From Bacillus thuringiensis (lineage in GTDB: Bacteria > Bacillota > Bacilli > Bacillales > Bacillaceae_G), in assembly GCF_022095615.2 (NCBI RefSeq), contig NZ_CP155559.1:1547501-1611500 (forward strand): a stretch of 64,000 nucleotides of DNA. The letters are read 5' to 3'. The translations under genes and the position numbers were made by a program. The notes below the pieces were generated by a model. That model was not told where the DNA came from and made no database searches. It was given only the letters and a program-made list of their open reading frames with translations. Of this stretch, positions 26,142-35,118 are shown piece by piece (position 1 is the stretch's first letter; each line of letters begins with the position of its first letter).

Positions 26142-26639
26142 TTACATCATACGGATTTTTTGTTCAAAGTTTTTTTTCATCTGTTTTTCATGTAAACCAG
26201 GTAAATCATAAATAACAGCATCAATTCCTGCATCTTTTGCAACGTCAACGGGAATGACAGATGTATGCTTGTCCCCATTATAAAAACAGAGAACTAAATC
26301 GGTATCTTCAATTATTTGTTTTACAAAAAACATATAATCCGATCGGTAAATGGAGTCGGAAGGATGATCAAAAGCGACATACTCGGCTCCGTGTCTTTTT
26401 AAGTAATCAACGACCTCTTGAAATTCATCTGTTAATGATTGTAACGGCTGTAGTGTGTAAAGGCATAAATTTTGAGCGAGTCTTTCGTTTTCGATGAAAA
26501 AACGAAGAATCTCATTTTCGATAGATTTATAACATAATATGTAAATTTTATGTTTGTGAGCATAGTCAGTTAAAAATTTTTTTATTTCTTCTTGATCTAA
26601 TGCTGTTAATTGATTTGAACCACAAAGAAAAATATTCAT
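26142..26639 (-). CDS. Unknown protein co-transcribed with cheR
   Basis: A 165-residue soluble protein. The start (MNIFLCGSNQLTALDQEE) and alternation of strands and helices suggest a Rossmann-like nucleotide-binding fold, perhaps of the SLOG/TIR kind. The stretch DTDLVLCFYNGDKHTSVIPVDVAKDAGI reads like the second half of such a fold. GAGGTGG is eight bases before the ATG at 26639. It lies upstream of cheR with a hairpin between them. No function is assigned. Confidence 0.7.
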   Translation of the reverse strand: MNIFLCGSNQLTALDQEEIKKFLTDYAHKHKIYILCYKSIENEILRFFIENERLAQNLCLYTLQPLQSLTDEFQEVVDYLKRHGAEYVAFDHPSDSIYRSDYMFFVKQIIEDTDLVLCFYNGDKHTSVIPVDVAKDAGIDAVIYDLPGLHEKQMKKNFEQKIRMM

Positions 26640-26784
26640 AGATTTGTGCCACCTCATGCTAAATTGTAACATATCTTTTATAAAAAATAACTGCAAAATA
26701 TTAGTGTTCAGAGTATAATTATAAATAACTGGATTTTACGATTAAGTTTAGGAAGAAATAAAAAAATAAATAGGTGATATATAT

Positions 26785-27249
26785 ATGCTGCGTTCGATCT
26801 CACATAATCCGATTTTATCGCATATACCGCCTGCTACTCAAATGCCGAAAGAAGCAAATGTCAGGACAGGACTTGCATTTTCGGATAATTTGCATGCAGA
26901 TCCGAAAAAAGATAAATTGCTAGAACAAATGGAAGCATTTGTCGATAACATTGGAGAAATTAAAGAGAAAATTGAAATGGAATTAACGCTTGATAATGTA
27001 ATGGAATACAAAAATACAGTAAAATCATTTTTGAATTTTTACGTAGATAATGTATTGCAATATAAAGACGTCATGTCTCGTCATCCGCGTTACGGATATT
27101 CACAGAAAATGACGATTGTGAAACAGGCGGAAATGGGATTAAATGAGTTAGAAGATGTTATGAATTTAATTAATACGAAAACGGGACATTTAGAAATGTT
27201 AAATCAGATTGGAGAAATCCACGGCTTAATTGTAAATTTAGTCTTGTAA
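26785..27249 (+). CDS. YaaR-family protein (DUF327)
   Basis: A 154-residue helical protein. The core VMEYKNTVKSFLNFYVDNVLQYKD and the end IGEIHGLIVNLVL match the YaaR/DUF327 family, whose function is unknown. It opens the hook-filament operon and is 16 bp upstream of the FlgN-like gene, so it may be a filament or hook assembly factor. A TATAAT at 26714-26719 is a possible -10. Confidence 0.75.
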   Translation: MLRSISHNPILSHIPPATQMPKEANVRTGLAFSDNLHADPKKDKLLEQMEAFVDNIGEIKEKIEMELTLDNVMEYKNTVKSFLNFYVDNVLQYKDVMSRHPRYGYSQKMTIVKQAEMGLNELEDVMNLINTKTGHLEMLNQIGEIHGLIVNLVL

Positions 27250-27265
27250 AAGGGAAGGAAGCTAT

Positions 27266-27718
27266 ATGTACATACAATTATATGAAAAACTCGTTATTAT
27301 TCAAAAAGCATATGAAAACATTCAAGTGCTTGGAGAACAAATATATGAGAATTTAAAACATAAAAATGTAAATGCAGTTCAAAAGTTACAAGTAGAGCAA
27401 TTGCAGTACATTGATGGTTTAAAAAAGTTATCAAGTTCATTTGAAGAAATGGTTGTTCAGTTTTGTAAAGAACAGGGCGTGGAATCATTTCGCGTAAGTG
27501 CGTTATTTTCGTATTTTTCTCATGAAGAAATAGAAAAAATGGAAGAATTACAAAAAAATGTAGCTGAATTAGAAGAGAATATAAAAATGATTCTTTTGAA
27601 AAATCAATATTACTTAAACGTACTATTAAAAACTACAGAAAGTATTGTGGATTCCGTTTCTGAATATAATTTAGAGCGAAACAATAATTCACAAATCTTT
27701 ATGAACGAACTATTGTAA
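27266..27718 (+). CDS. flgN: FlgN-like export chaperone
   Basis: A 150-residue all-helical protein with a long coiled-coil pattern and an Asn-rich C-terminus (NLERNNNSQIFMNELL), as in FlgN. FlgN binds the hook-filament junction proteins FlgK and FlgL before export. It lies directly upstream of flgK, the usual position. Overall similarity is low, so the call rests on size, helicity and location. Confidence 0.75.
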   Translation: MYIQLYEKLVIIQKAYENIQVLGEQIYENLKHKNVNAVQKLQVEQLQYIDGLKKLSSSFEEMVVQFCKEQGVESFRVSALFSYFSHEEIEKMEELQKNVAELEENIKMILLKNQYYLNVLLKTTESIVDSVSEYNLERNNNSQIFMNELL

Positions 27719-27735
27719 AGGGGAAGTGAAACATT

Positions 27736-29034
27736 ATGAGACTATCTGATTATAATACGCCGTTATCGGGTTTGTTAGCGGCACAAATGGGATTACAAAC
27801 GACGAAACAAAATTTATCTAACATTCATACGCCTGGTTATGTGCGTCAAATGGTGAATTACGGATCGGCTGGAGCAAGTCAGGGCTATTCACCAGAACAA
27901 AAAATAGGTTATGGTGTACAAACGTTAGGCGTTGACCGTATTACAGATGAAGTGAAGACGAAACAGTTTAACGATCAATTATCTCAACTCTCTTACTATA
28001 ACTACATGAATTCGACTTTATCACGTGTAGAATCTATGGTTGGAACGACAGGAAAGAATTCATTATCTAGTTTAATGGATGGCTTCTTTAATGCCTTTCG
28101 TGAAGTTGCAAAAAATCCAGAACAACCAAATTACTACGATACATTAATTTCTGAAACTGGGAAGTTTACAAGTCAAGTAAATCGTCTAGCGAAAGGCTTA
28201 GATACAGCAGCAGCACAAACGACAGAAGATATTGAAGCGCATGTCAATGAATTTAATCGTCTTGCTGGCAGCTTAGCGGAAGCGAATAAAAAAATTGGAC
28301 AAGCAGGTACACAAGTGCCAAATCAACTTTTGGATGAACGTGATCGTATCATTACAGAAATGTCTAAGTACGCAAATATAGAAGTGTCTTATGAATCTAT
28401 GAATCCTAATATCGCGAGTGTTAGAATGAATGGTGTTTTAACAGTAAATGGACAAGATACGTATCCGCTTCAATTAAATAAAGAAAAAGAACCAATGACT
28501 GCTGAAATTTACGGTTCGGAAATTCCTTTAACGAGTGGAGCAATCCAATCAGCGATCGATACGAAAGCGAAGATTGCTAGTTATAAGAAAAACCTTGAAG
28601 AATTAATGAGCTCTGTAAAGAATGAAGTGAACACAGTAATGGGAAAAGAGTTCTTCGTTGGAGATCAAGCGAAAGATATGAAATTAAACCCTGAATTTGC
28701 AAAAGATGTTTCGAAAATGAAAATATCTGCTGAAACAGCAAATAAACTAGCAGCAATTACAGATGGAAATTATAAAGAAGGTCTTTCTTATAAACAAGCA
28801 TTAGACCAATTCGTAGTTGGTGTTGCATCCGATAAAAGTGCAGTGAATGCTTATCAAAAAATTCATGGGGATTTATTAGAGGGGATTCAGCAAGAAAAAA
28901 TGGGTGTTGAAGGCGTTAATATGGAAGAGGAAATGGTTAATTTAATGGCCTTCCAAAAATATTTCGTTGCAAACTCTAAAGCTATTACTACGATGAATGA
29001 AGTGTTTGATAGTCTATTTTCGATTATTCGATAA
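27736..29034 (+). CDS. flgK: Hook-filament junction protein FlgK (HAP1)
   Basis: A 432-residue exported protein. The N-terminal rod-type motif (LSGLLAAQMGLQTTKQNLSNIHTPGYVRQMVNYG) and the C-terminal VNMEEEMVNLMAFQKYFVANSKAITTMNEVFDSL are diagnostic. At 432 residues it is shorter than the E. coli protein but normal for Bacillus. GGGGAAGTG precedes the ATG. It is followed by flgL in the same operon. Confidence 0.95.
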   Translation: MRLSDYNTPLSGLLAAQMGLQTTKQNLSNIHTPGYVRQMVNYGSAGASQGYSPEQKIGYGVQTLGVDRITDEVKTKQFNDQLSQLSYYNYMNSTLSRVESMVGTTGKNSLSSLMDGFFNAFREVAKNPEQPNYYDTLISETGKFTSQVNRLAKGLDTAAAQTTEDIEAHVNEFNRLAGSLAEANKKIGQAGTQVPNQLLDERDRIITEMSKYANIEVSYESMNPNIASVRMNGVLTVNGQDTYPLQLNKEKEPMTAEIYGSEIPLTSGAIQSAIDTKAKIASYKKNLEELMSSVKNEVNTVMGKEFFVGDQAKDMKLNPEFAKDVSKMKISAETANKLAAITDGNYKEGLSYKQALDQFVVGVASDKSAVNAYQKIHGDLLEGIQQEKMGVEGVNMEEEMVNLMAFQKYFVANSKAITTMNEVFDSLFSIIR

Positions 29035-29075
29035 GTGATAGTAATTGATTGGAAATATATAAGGAGGAGATAGAA

Positions 29076-29939
29076 ATGAGAGTATCTACATTTCAAAATG
29101 CAAGCTGGGCAAAGAATCAGTTAATGGATTTGAATGTGCAACAACAATACCACCGAAATCAAGTAACTTCAGGGAAGAAAAACCTTCTTATGAGTGAAGA
29201 TCCACTTGCAGCAAGTAAATCATTTGCGATTCAACATTCATTGGCAAATATGGAACAAATGCAAAAAGATATAGCGGATTCGAAAAATGTGTTAACACAA
29301 ACTGAAAATACTTTACAAAGCTTGTTGAAGTCTTTAACAAGAGCAGATCAATTAACAGTACAAGCATCAAATGGAACAAATAGTGAAAAAGAATTGAAGG
29401 CTATTGGTGTAGAAATTGATCAAATTTTAAAACAAGTTGTATATTTAGCGAATACGAAAGAGCAAGGCCGTTATATTTTCGGTGGTGATAGTGCAGAGAA
29501 GCCACCGTTTACAGAAGATGGTACATACCAAGGTGGAAAAAATGATGTGAACTGGCAACTAAATGACGGTTATGAATTCAAAGCGTTCCGTAACGGAGAA
29601 GCATTATTATCCCCAGTTATAAAAACGTTAAAACAGATGAGTGAAGCGATGCAAAACGGTGACCCAAAAGCGTTAAAACCGTTATTAGAAGGAAATAAGC
29701 AAAACTTAGATGGCATCATTAATCGTACAACTGAAGTGGGTTCGACAATGAACACAATGGAGACGTTTAAAACAATTTTAAGCGAGCAAAATGTAGCACT
29801 TCAAGAAAACCGTAAAGAAATTGAGGATGTTGATTTAGCGGTCGCAATTTCTGATTTAGCTTATATAAACGCAACATACGAAGCAACATTAAAAGCTGTT
29901 AGTACGATGAGTAAAACGAGTATTTTAGATTACATGTAA
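29076..29939 (+). CDS. flgL: Hook-filament junction protein FlgL (HAP3)
   Basis: A 287-residue flagellin-like protein: N-terminal VSTFQNASWAKNQLMDLNVQQQ helix, NTKEQGRYIFGGDS in the D1 part, and C-terminal DLAVAISDLAYINATYEATLKAVSTMSK. It caps the junction after FlgK. The ATG at 29076 follows AAGGAGGAG; the upstream in-frame start at 29049 does not. Confidence 0.95.
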   Translation: MRVSTFQNASWAKNQLMDLNVQQQYHRNQVTSGKKNLLMSEDPLAASKSFAIQHSLANMEQMQKDIADSKNVLTQTENTLQSLLKSLTRADQLTVQASNGTNSEKELKAIGVEIDQILKQVVYLANTKEQGRYIFGGDSAEKPPFTEDGTYQGGKNDVNWQLNDGYEFKAFRNGEALLSPVIKTLKQMSEAMQNGDPKALKPLLEGNKQNLDGIINRTTEVGSTMNTMETFKTILSEQNVALQENRKEIEDVDLAVAISDLAYINATYEATLKAVSTMSKTSILDYM

Positions 29940-29958
29940 ATGATAAGGAGTGAAAAAT

Positions 29959-31335
29959 ATGGCAGGGACAATATCTAATTATGGTGACAGACAGCAAATA
30001 TGGAATTTAGGAAATAACATGATAGATACAAAGAAGTTAGTAGATTTAGAGTTACAAGCATTGGAAATGAAAAAATCACCATATACTACACAAAAACAAA
30101 CGTTAACAAATGAAAACAAAGTGTATGCGAGCATGAAAAAAGAGTTTGCAAGTTTTGTGCAAGTATTCAAAGATTTAAACACATTTAAAGGTGATGAAAA
30201 GAAAACAACTCTATCCAAAGATGGTTTTATGACAGCACAGGCGGATGCTGCTGCAATTCCTGGAACATACACAATTACAGTAGAGCGAGTAGCAGAAAGG
30301 CATCAAATAACTACAGCGCCACTTACTCCCCCAAAAACTCCTGAAGGTACGGAGCAAAAATTCAGTTTAGATTTAAAGCTTGGAGTAGATGATGCATTTC
30401 AGATAAATGGAAAAGAAGTTAAAATTTCGGAAGATATGACGTATAAAGATCTTGTCAATAAAATTAATAATGGAAATTATGGTGTATCCGTATACACGTT
30501 AGGGGATCAACTATTTTTCACATCTACTATTGCAGGAAAAGAGGGAGAGCTGAAATTAACGGATGGTGCCAATGGCTTTTTACAAAATATAGGGCTGGTT
30601 ACTTCTGCGAAAAATACGGATGGAACGAATGCCATTGCACATCAAGTGACAGGAGCAGTAAATGCGGAATATACAATAAATGGAATTAAAGGAACTAGTA
30701 AAACAAATAAGATTGATACAATTCCAGGATTAACTATTAACTTAGAAAAGGTAACTACAGAGCCAATTAAATTAGCTATCGAAGATTCAGATATAAAAAA
30801 TTCGATAGATTTAATCAAAAAAATGAAAGATGAGTATAATAACGCTGTTAAAAGCTTAGATTTGTTTTCTGGTGAAAATGGAGTAATGCAAGGGAATAAT
30901 GTTTCATTTGCTATCAGTAATGCAATGACAAGCATTTTTAGATTTTCCCAAGATGATAAGTATTTATTTTCTTTTGGGATTCAAATTGATAAAACAGGAA
31001 ATATGACTCTTGATGAAGAGAAATTGAAAATAGCTTTTAAAGAGAATCCAGAATCTACAAAACAATTTTTCTTTGGTTTTAATGGCATTGGTCATGATAT
31101 AGATAAAAAGCTCGAGGGAATCTTTGGAGATGAAGGGATTATTGGAAAACGCTCTAAAAGTATTGAAAAGCAAGTAACTGATTTAGAGAGAAAAATTCAA
31201 GATATTGATACAATTAATAAGAAAAAACAAGAATCAATTATTGATAAATATGCAAAGTTGGAAAGCCAGCTAGCATTGCTTGATAGTCAGCTGCAGACAA
31301 TCAAAGCAATGACAAAAACAAAAAGTGATGATTAA
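29959..31335 (+). CDS. fliD: Filament cap protein FliD (HAP2)
   Basis: A 458-residue cap protein. FliD_N is in the first 110 residues (MIDTKKLVDLELQALEMKKSP), and FliD_C spans about 220-450, ending in a coiled coil rich in Gln, Lys and Asp. It folds flagellin at the filament tip. The ATG at 29959 has AAGGAG eight bases upstream. The order fliD-fliS-fliT-like follows. Confidence 0.93.
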   Translation: MAGTISNYGDRQQIWNLGNNMIDTKKLVDLELQALEMKKSPYTTQKQTLTNENKVYASMKKEFASFVQVFKDLNTFKGDEKKTTLSKDGFMTAQADAAAIPGTYTITVERVAERHQITTAPLTPPKTPEGTEQKFSLDLKLGVDDAFQINGKEVKISEDMTYKDLVNKINNGNYGVSVYTLGDQLFFTSTIAGKEGELKLTDGANGFLQNIGLVTSAKNTDGTNAIAHQVTGAVNAEYTINGIKGTSKTNKIDTIPGLTINLEKVTTEPIKLAIEDSDIKNSIDLIKKMKDEYNNAVKSLDLFSGENGVMQGNNVSFAISNAMTSIFRFSQDDKYLFSFGIQIDKTGNMTLDEEKLKIAFKENPESTKQFFFGFNGIGHDIDKKLEGIFGDEGIIGKRSKSIEKQVTDLERKIQDIDTINKKKQESIIDKYAKLESQLALLDSQLQTIKAMTKTKSDD

Positions 31336-31357
31336 TGAAAGCTGAGGAAGTGATTAT

Positions 31358-31726
31358 ATGCAAGCATGGCAACGTTATATGCAAAACGATATTATGACGA
31401 GTAATCCGATTAAAAATACAATATTTATTTATGAAAGATGTATCGTAGAGTTTCGTAAATTGGAAGAGCTTTTAAATACATTTAAACTTCAAGAAGGAGA
31501 CGACCTTCTTGAAAAGTTAGAACGTATATTTGAAGAGTTGAAGCTTCAATTAAATCCTGATATTTCGAAAGATTTATATGACAGTTTATTCGGTTTATAC
31601 GATTGGATTAGCATTCAAATTCAAACGATGAAAGTAACGCGTGAAGCAAAAGACATTGATGTGATTGTACAAGTGTTACAAGATTTAATAGACGGTTACC
31701 GTGGAGCGCTCGAAAATGAACAATGA
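31358..31726 (+). CDS. fliS: Flagellin chaperone FliS
   Basis: A 122-residue helical protein. The core NTIFIYERCIVEFRKLEEL and the C-terminal VIVQVLQDLIDGYRGALE match FliS, which holds flagellin unfolded for export. It overlaps the start of the next small gene by 11 bases, which indicates coupled translation. Confidence 0.9.
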   Translation: MQAWQRYMQNDIMTSNPIKNTIFIYERCIVEFRKLEELLNTFKLQEGDDLLEKLERIFEELKLQLNPDISKDLYDSLFGLYDWISIQIQTMKVTREAKDIDVIVQVLQDLIDGYRGALENEQ

Positions 31727-31988
31727 TATTTATCGGATGTTTGTCGGCTGTTTTAATGAAATCGGTGAATTGCAGGTTTCAGATGAAGAGTTTGCTGAGA
31801 AAAGTGGGATGTTAAATCGTTGGATGATGACATTGGATGAAGAAACGCGCACGCAAGTTGCAACGGAAGTTACCCCGTGGATTATTAAGGCAGCGCAGCA
31901 TATTCGAGATAAGCAAAAGATTTTGGAAGAAATGATTATGGAAAATGATGGGCGAATGAAAGCTAATTCATTTTATGGTAAATATTAA
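31716..31988 (+). CDS. FliT-like small protein
   Basis: A 90-residue helical protein overlapping fliS. Size, helicity and position directly after fliS fit FliT, the chaperone for FliD, but sequence similarity is not strong enough to be sure. GTGGAGCG lies seven bases upstream of the ATG inside fliS. It is the last gene before a terminator. Confidence 0.65.
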   Translation: MNNDIYRMFVGCFNEIGELQVSDEEFAEKSGMLNRWMMTLDEETRTQVATEVTPWIIKAAQHIRDKQKILEEMIMENDGRMKANSFYGKY

Positions 31989-32005
31989 TGATAAAGTATG
32001 GAAAC

Positions 32006-32040
32006 GGATTCCCCTTTTTAAAAGGGAATCCATTCCTTGT
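32006..32040 (+). terminator. Terminator of the flgN-fliT-like operon
   Basis: GGATTCCCCTTTT pairs with AAAAGGGAATCC. The T-run is poor (CATTCCTTGTTT), so some read-through into flgB is possible. Confidence 0.65.
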
Positions 32041-32054
32041 TTAAATAAAGAGTT

Positions 32055-32318
32055 CCGCTGATTGAGGTTTCACTTTATGCCTGTAATGAGAAAGTAATCT
32101 AAAAAATATAAAAATTGACTTTGGTTTGTATTTCATATATTGAAATATTTCATGGATTACTACGTGTATACATTTTTTTGTATTCTTTTTTATATTTTTG
32201 TATTTTTCTAAAGACAACAATGGAAAAATGGAATAAAATATGTAAGGGTACATGATTGTTAATATTTTAATAAACACATATAAGAAAATAAATAATGAAG
32301 TGAAACTTCCATCAGTGG
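32055..32318. repeat. Gap flanked by an inverted pair of the 21-bp dispersed repeat
   Basis: The left end reads CCGCTGATTGAGGTTTCACTT (32055-32075) and the right end AAGTGAAACTTCCATCAGTGG (32298-32318), about 17 of 21 positions in inverted match. The region between holds no open gene and is very AT-rich. It covers most of the 362-bp gap before flgB and includes the flgB promoter. Confidence 0.55.
32256..32284 (+). promoter_or_regulatory. Probable promoter of the flgB operon
   Basis: TTGTTA (32256-32261), a 17-bp spacer and TATAAG (32279-32284). The spacer contains ATTTTAATAAA, an AT dyad near the form of MogR sites. Confidence 0.55.
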
Positions 32319-32350
32319 ATCATTAAGTTAAAAAAGAAAGGGTGTGAAAT

Positions 32351-32758
32351 ATGCCAGATTTAGTGAGTGATGTAGGCCATTACATGAATTATTTAGTGAC
32401 GAAACGAAATACCGTTTCTAGTAATATTGCAAATGCGAATACACCCGGCTATAAAGCACAAGATGTAACATTTGCTGAGCAAATGAATAAAAGTAGTGCA
32501 TTATATAAGAACAATGCTGCGGACTTAAAGAGCAATCCAAATTTATATCAAACGAATGAAATGCACTTACCGACAGTGAATGCGAAAAATACATATGCAA
32601 AGATGCAAACAAAATCAATGCAAACGAATAAAGATGGAAATAGTGTGGATGTAACGACAGAAATGCTAGATTTAATGAAAGCAAATCAGTTATACGGTAT
32701 TTCAGTTAACGCGATTAATACACAATATGCAATTAACCAAGCGGCACGCGGACGTTAA
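32351..32758 (+). CDS. flgB: Proximal rod protein FlgB
   Basis: A 135-residue rod protein with the shared N-terminal motif SSNIANANTPGYKAQDVTF and the C-terminal NSVDVTTEMLDLMKANQLYGISVNAINTQYAINQAARGR. It is the first gene of the basal-body operon. AAAGGGTGTG precedes the ATG. Confidence 0.95.
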   Translation: MPDLVSDVGHYMNYLVTKRNTVSSNIANANTPGYKAQDVTFAEQMNKSSALYKNNAADLKSNPNLYQTNEMHLPTVNAKNTYAKMQTKSMQTNKDGNSVDVTTEMLDLMKANQLYGISVNAINTQYAINQAARGR

Positions 32759-32778
32759 AAGTAGAAGGAGAGACAACG

Positions 32779-33192
32779 ATGTTTCAGGCAATTAATGCAA
32801 GTGGCTCAGGGCTAACGACAGCGAGAAAGTGGATGGAAGTTACTTCTAACAATATTGTAAATGCAAATACAACGGCTGCTCCGGGGGCGAATTTATATGA
32901 GCGTCGTAGTGTAGTGCTAGAATCAAACAATAGTTTTGCAAATATGTTAGATGGGTCTCCTACAAATGGAGTAAAAATAAAAAGTATTGAAGCAGATAAA
33001 ACTGAAAACTTAGTGTATGATCCAACACATCCGCATGCAAATGAAGAAGGATATGTACGTTATCCAAATATTGATGTGACTGCTGAAATGACGAATGTAA
33101 TGGTTGCCCAAAAAATGTACGAAGCGAATACAAGTGTATTAAATGCGAATAAAAAAATGCTTGATAAAGATTTAGAAATTGGTAGAGGATAA
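32779..33192 (+). CDS. flgC: Proximal rod protein FlgC
   Basis: A 137-residue rod protein. It has the N-terminal TSNNIVNANTTAAPG variant of the rod motif and the C-terminal YPNIDVTAEMTNVMVAQKMYEANTSVLNANKKM. GAAGGAGAG precedes the ATG. It lies between flgB and fliE in the standard order. Confidence 0.95.
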   Translation: MFQAINASGSGLTTARKWMEVTSNNIVNANTTAAPGANLYERRSVVLESNNSFANMLDGSPTNGVKIKSIEADKTENLVYDPTHPHANEEGYVRYPNIDVTAEMTNVMVAQKMYEANTSVLNANKKMLDKDLEIGRG

Positions 33193-33208
33193 GGGGGAAT
33201 ATAGTAAT

Positions 33209-33508
33209 ATGAAAATCCAACCGATGTTAAATACGCAACCATTTGGAGCAATTCAGTCAATTGGTGCACCGAAAACGTCTCAAACATCTGTAGTTGAGGG
33301 GAAAAAGTTTATTGATTTATTGGAAGATATGAATCAAACGCAAAACAATGCGCAAACAGCAGTATACGATTTACTAACTAAAGGGGTAGGGGAAACGCAT
33401 GACGTTTTAATTCAGCAGAAGAAGGCAGAGTCCCAAATGAAAACGGCTGCTCTCGTACGTGATAATCTTATTGAAAATTATAAGTCACTAATTAATATGC
33501 AAATTTAG
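33209..33508 (+). CDS. fliE: Hook-basal body protein FliE
   Basis: A 99-residue adaptor between the MS ring and rod. Its second half (KFIDLLEDMNQTQNNAQTAVYDLLTKGVGETHDVLIQQKKAESQMK) matches FliE. The longer frame from 33179 overlaps flgC; AAGGGGGAA lies upstream of the ATG at 33209. Confidence 0.92.
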   Translation: MKIQPMLNTQPFGAIQSIGAPKTSQTSVVEGKKFIDLLEDMNQTQNNAQTAVYDLLTKGVGETHDVLIQQKKAESQMKTAALVRDNLIENYKSLINMQI

Positions 33509-33530
33509 GAAAGTGGACGGGTGTGTTTAA

Positions 33531-35105
33531 ATGGAAAAGATAAAAAATGTTATCCAATCATTAAAAACGTGGCATAAGTTAGTAATCGGTGCTGCGCTTT
33601 TAGCGATTGTAACAGGAGCACTTTTATACTTCACCTTGCCAGATAAATATGTTGTTGTATATCAAAATTTAAATGATACAGATAAGCAAGAGATTACAGC
33701 AGAATTATCGAAGTTAGGTGTCGATTATCAATTAGCGGCCGATGGTTCGATTCGTGTGCAAAAGAATGATGCTCCATGGGTTCGAAAAGAAATGAATGGG
33801 ATGGGCTTACCGTTTAATTCTAAAAGCGGTGAGGAAATTTTATTAGAAAGCTCGCTCGGTTCAAGTGAGCAAGATAAAAAAATGAAGCAAATTGTCGGTA
33901 CGAAAAAGCAATTGGAGCAAGATATCGTAAGAAACTTTGCGACAGTTGAAACGGCAAATGTTCAAATTACATTACCTGAAAAAGAGACAATTTTTGATGA
34001 AGAAAAAGCAAAAGGAACAGCGGCAATTACTGTAGGTGTGAAACGTGGCCAATTATTAACGGCAGATCAGGTTGCAGGTATACAGCAAATGATTAGTGCA
34101 GCAGTTCCAGGTGTAAAAGCAGAAGAAGTAAGTGTGATTGATAGCAAAAAAGGTATTATCTCAAAAGGAGCAGATGAAGCGCATTCTACTAGTTCCTCTT
34201 CTTATGAAAAAGAAGTAGAGATGCAGCAACAAATTGAAGGTAAATTAAAGCAAGATATTGATGCAACGTTAATGACGATGTTTAAACCGAATGAATATAA
34301 AGTGAATACGAAAGTGTCTGTAAACTATGATGAAGTTACACGCCAGTCAGAAAAATATGGTGATAAAGGTGTACTTCGTAGCAAACAAGAGCAAGAGGAA
34401 AGCTCTACTGCACAAGAAGGAGCAGAGACGAAGCAAGGCGCTGGTATTACAGCGAACGGCGAAGTGCCAAACTACGGTACGAACAATAATCAAAATGGTA
34501 AAATCGTCTATGATAATAAAAATGGTAACAAAATTGAAAACTATGAAATAGATAAAACAGTTGAAACAATTAAGAAACACCCAGAATTAACGAAAACAAA
34601 TGTTGTAGTATGGGTAGACAATGATACGTTAGTAAAACGAAAAATGGATATGACTACTTTCAAAGAAGCAATCGGCACAGCTGCTGGCCTTCAAGCTGAT
34701 CCGAATGGAAACTTTACAAACGGTCAAGTTAACGTTGTAACTGTTCAGTTTGATCAGCCGAAAGAGGAGAAGAAGAAAGAGCCAGAAGAAAGCGGTATAA
34801 ACTGGTGGTTATTCGGTGGAATTCCAGCTGGTTTATTAGCAATTGGTGGTCTAGTATGGTTCTTATTAGCAAGACGTAAGAGAAAGAAAGAAGAAGAGGA
34901 ATATGAAGAATACTTAGCAGAAGAGGAAATTGCTGCAAGTAATGAAAGTATTATGGAAATTCCTGAAGAAAAAATAGTACCAGAGCCAAAACCAGAACCA
35001 GAAGAACCGAAAGAACCAACGTTAGATGAACAAGTGCATGATGCTACGAAAGAACATGTAGAAGGAACTGCAAAAGTAATTAAAAAATGGTTAAATGGAC
35101 AGTAA
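33531..35105 (+). CDS. fliF: MS-ring protein FliF
   Basis: A 524-residue membrane protein with segments near residues 16-36 and 423-445. The periplasmic YscJ-like ring-building motifs lie between them (ALLYFTLPDKYVVVYQNLN, VRKEMNGMGLPF, ANVQITLPEKE). A Glu/Pro-rich cytoplasmic tail that binds FliG follows. It is the platform for the switch and export gate. Confidence 0.95.
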   Translation: MEKIKNVIQSLKTWHKLVIGAALLAIVTGALLYFTLPDKYVVVYQNLNDTDKQEITAELSKLGVDYQLAADGSIRVQKNDAPWVRKEMNGMGLPFNSKSGEEILLESSLGSSEQDKKMKQIVGTKKQLEQDIVRNFATVETANVQITLPEKETIFDEEKAKGTAAITVGVKRGQLLTADQVAGIQQMISAAVPGVKAEEVSVIDSKKGIISKGADEAHSTSSSSYEKEVEMQQQIEGKLKQDIDATLMTMFKPNEYKVNTKVSVNYDEVTRQSEKYGDKGVLRSKQEQEESSTAQEGAETKQGAGITANGEVPNYGTNNNQNGKIVYDNKNGNKIENYEIDKTVETIKKHPELTKTNVVVWVDNDTLVKRKMDMTTFKEAIGTAAGLQADPNGNFTNGQVNVVTVQFDQPKEEKKKEPEESGINWWLFGGIPAGLLAIGGLVWFLLARRKRKKEEEEYEEYLAEEEIAASNESIMEIPEEKIVPEPKPEPEEPKEPTLDEQVHDATKEHVEGTAKVIKKWLNGQ

Positions 35106-35118
35106 GGGAGGAACAACG

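Noticed and set aside
32041..32277. Minus-strand 78-residue frame in the flgB upstream gap
   Set aside because: Phe/Ile/Lys-rich translation of AT-rich DNA with no ribosome site; the gap is better explained by repeats and a promoter.
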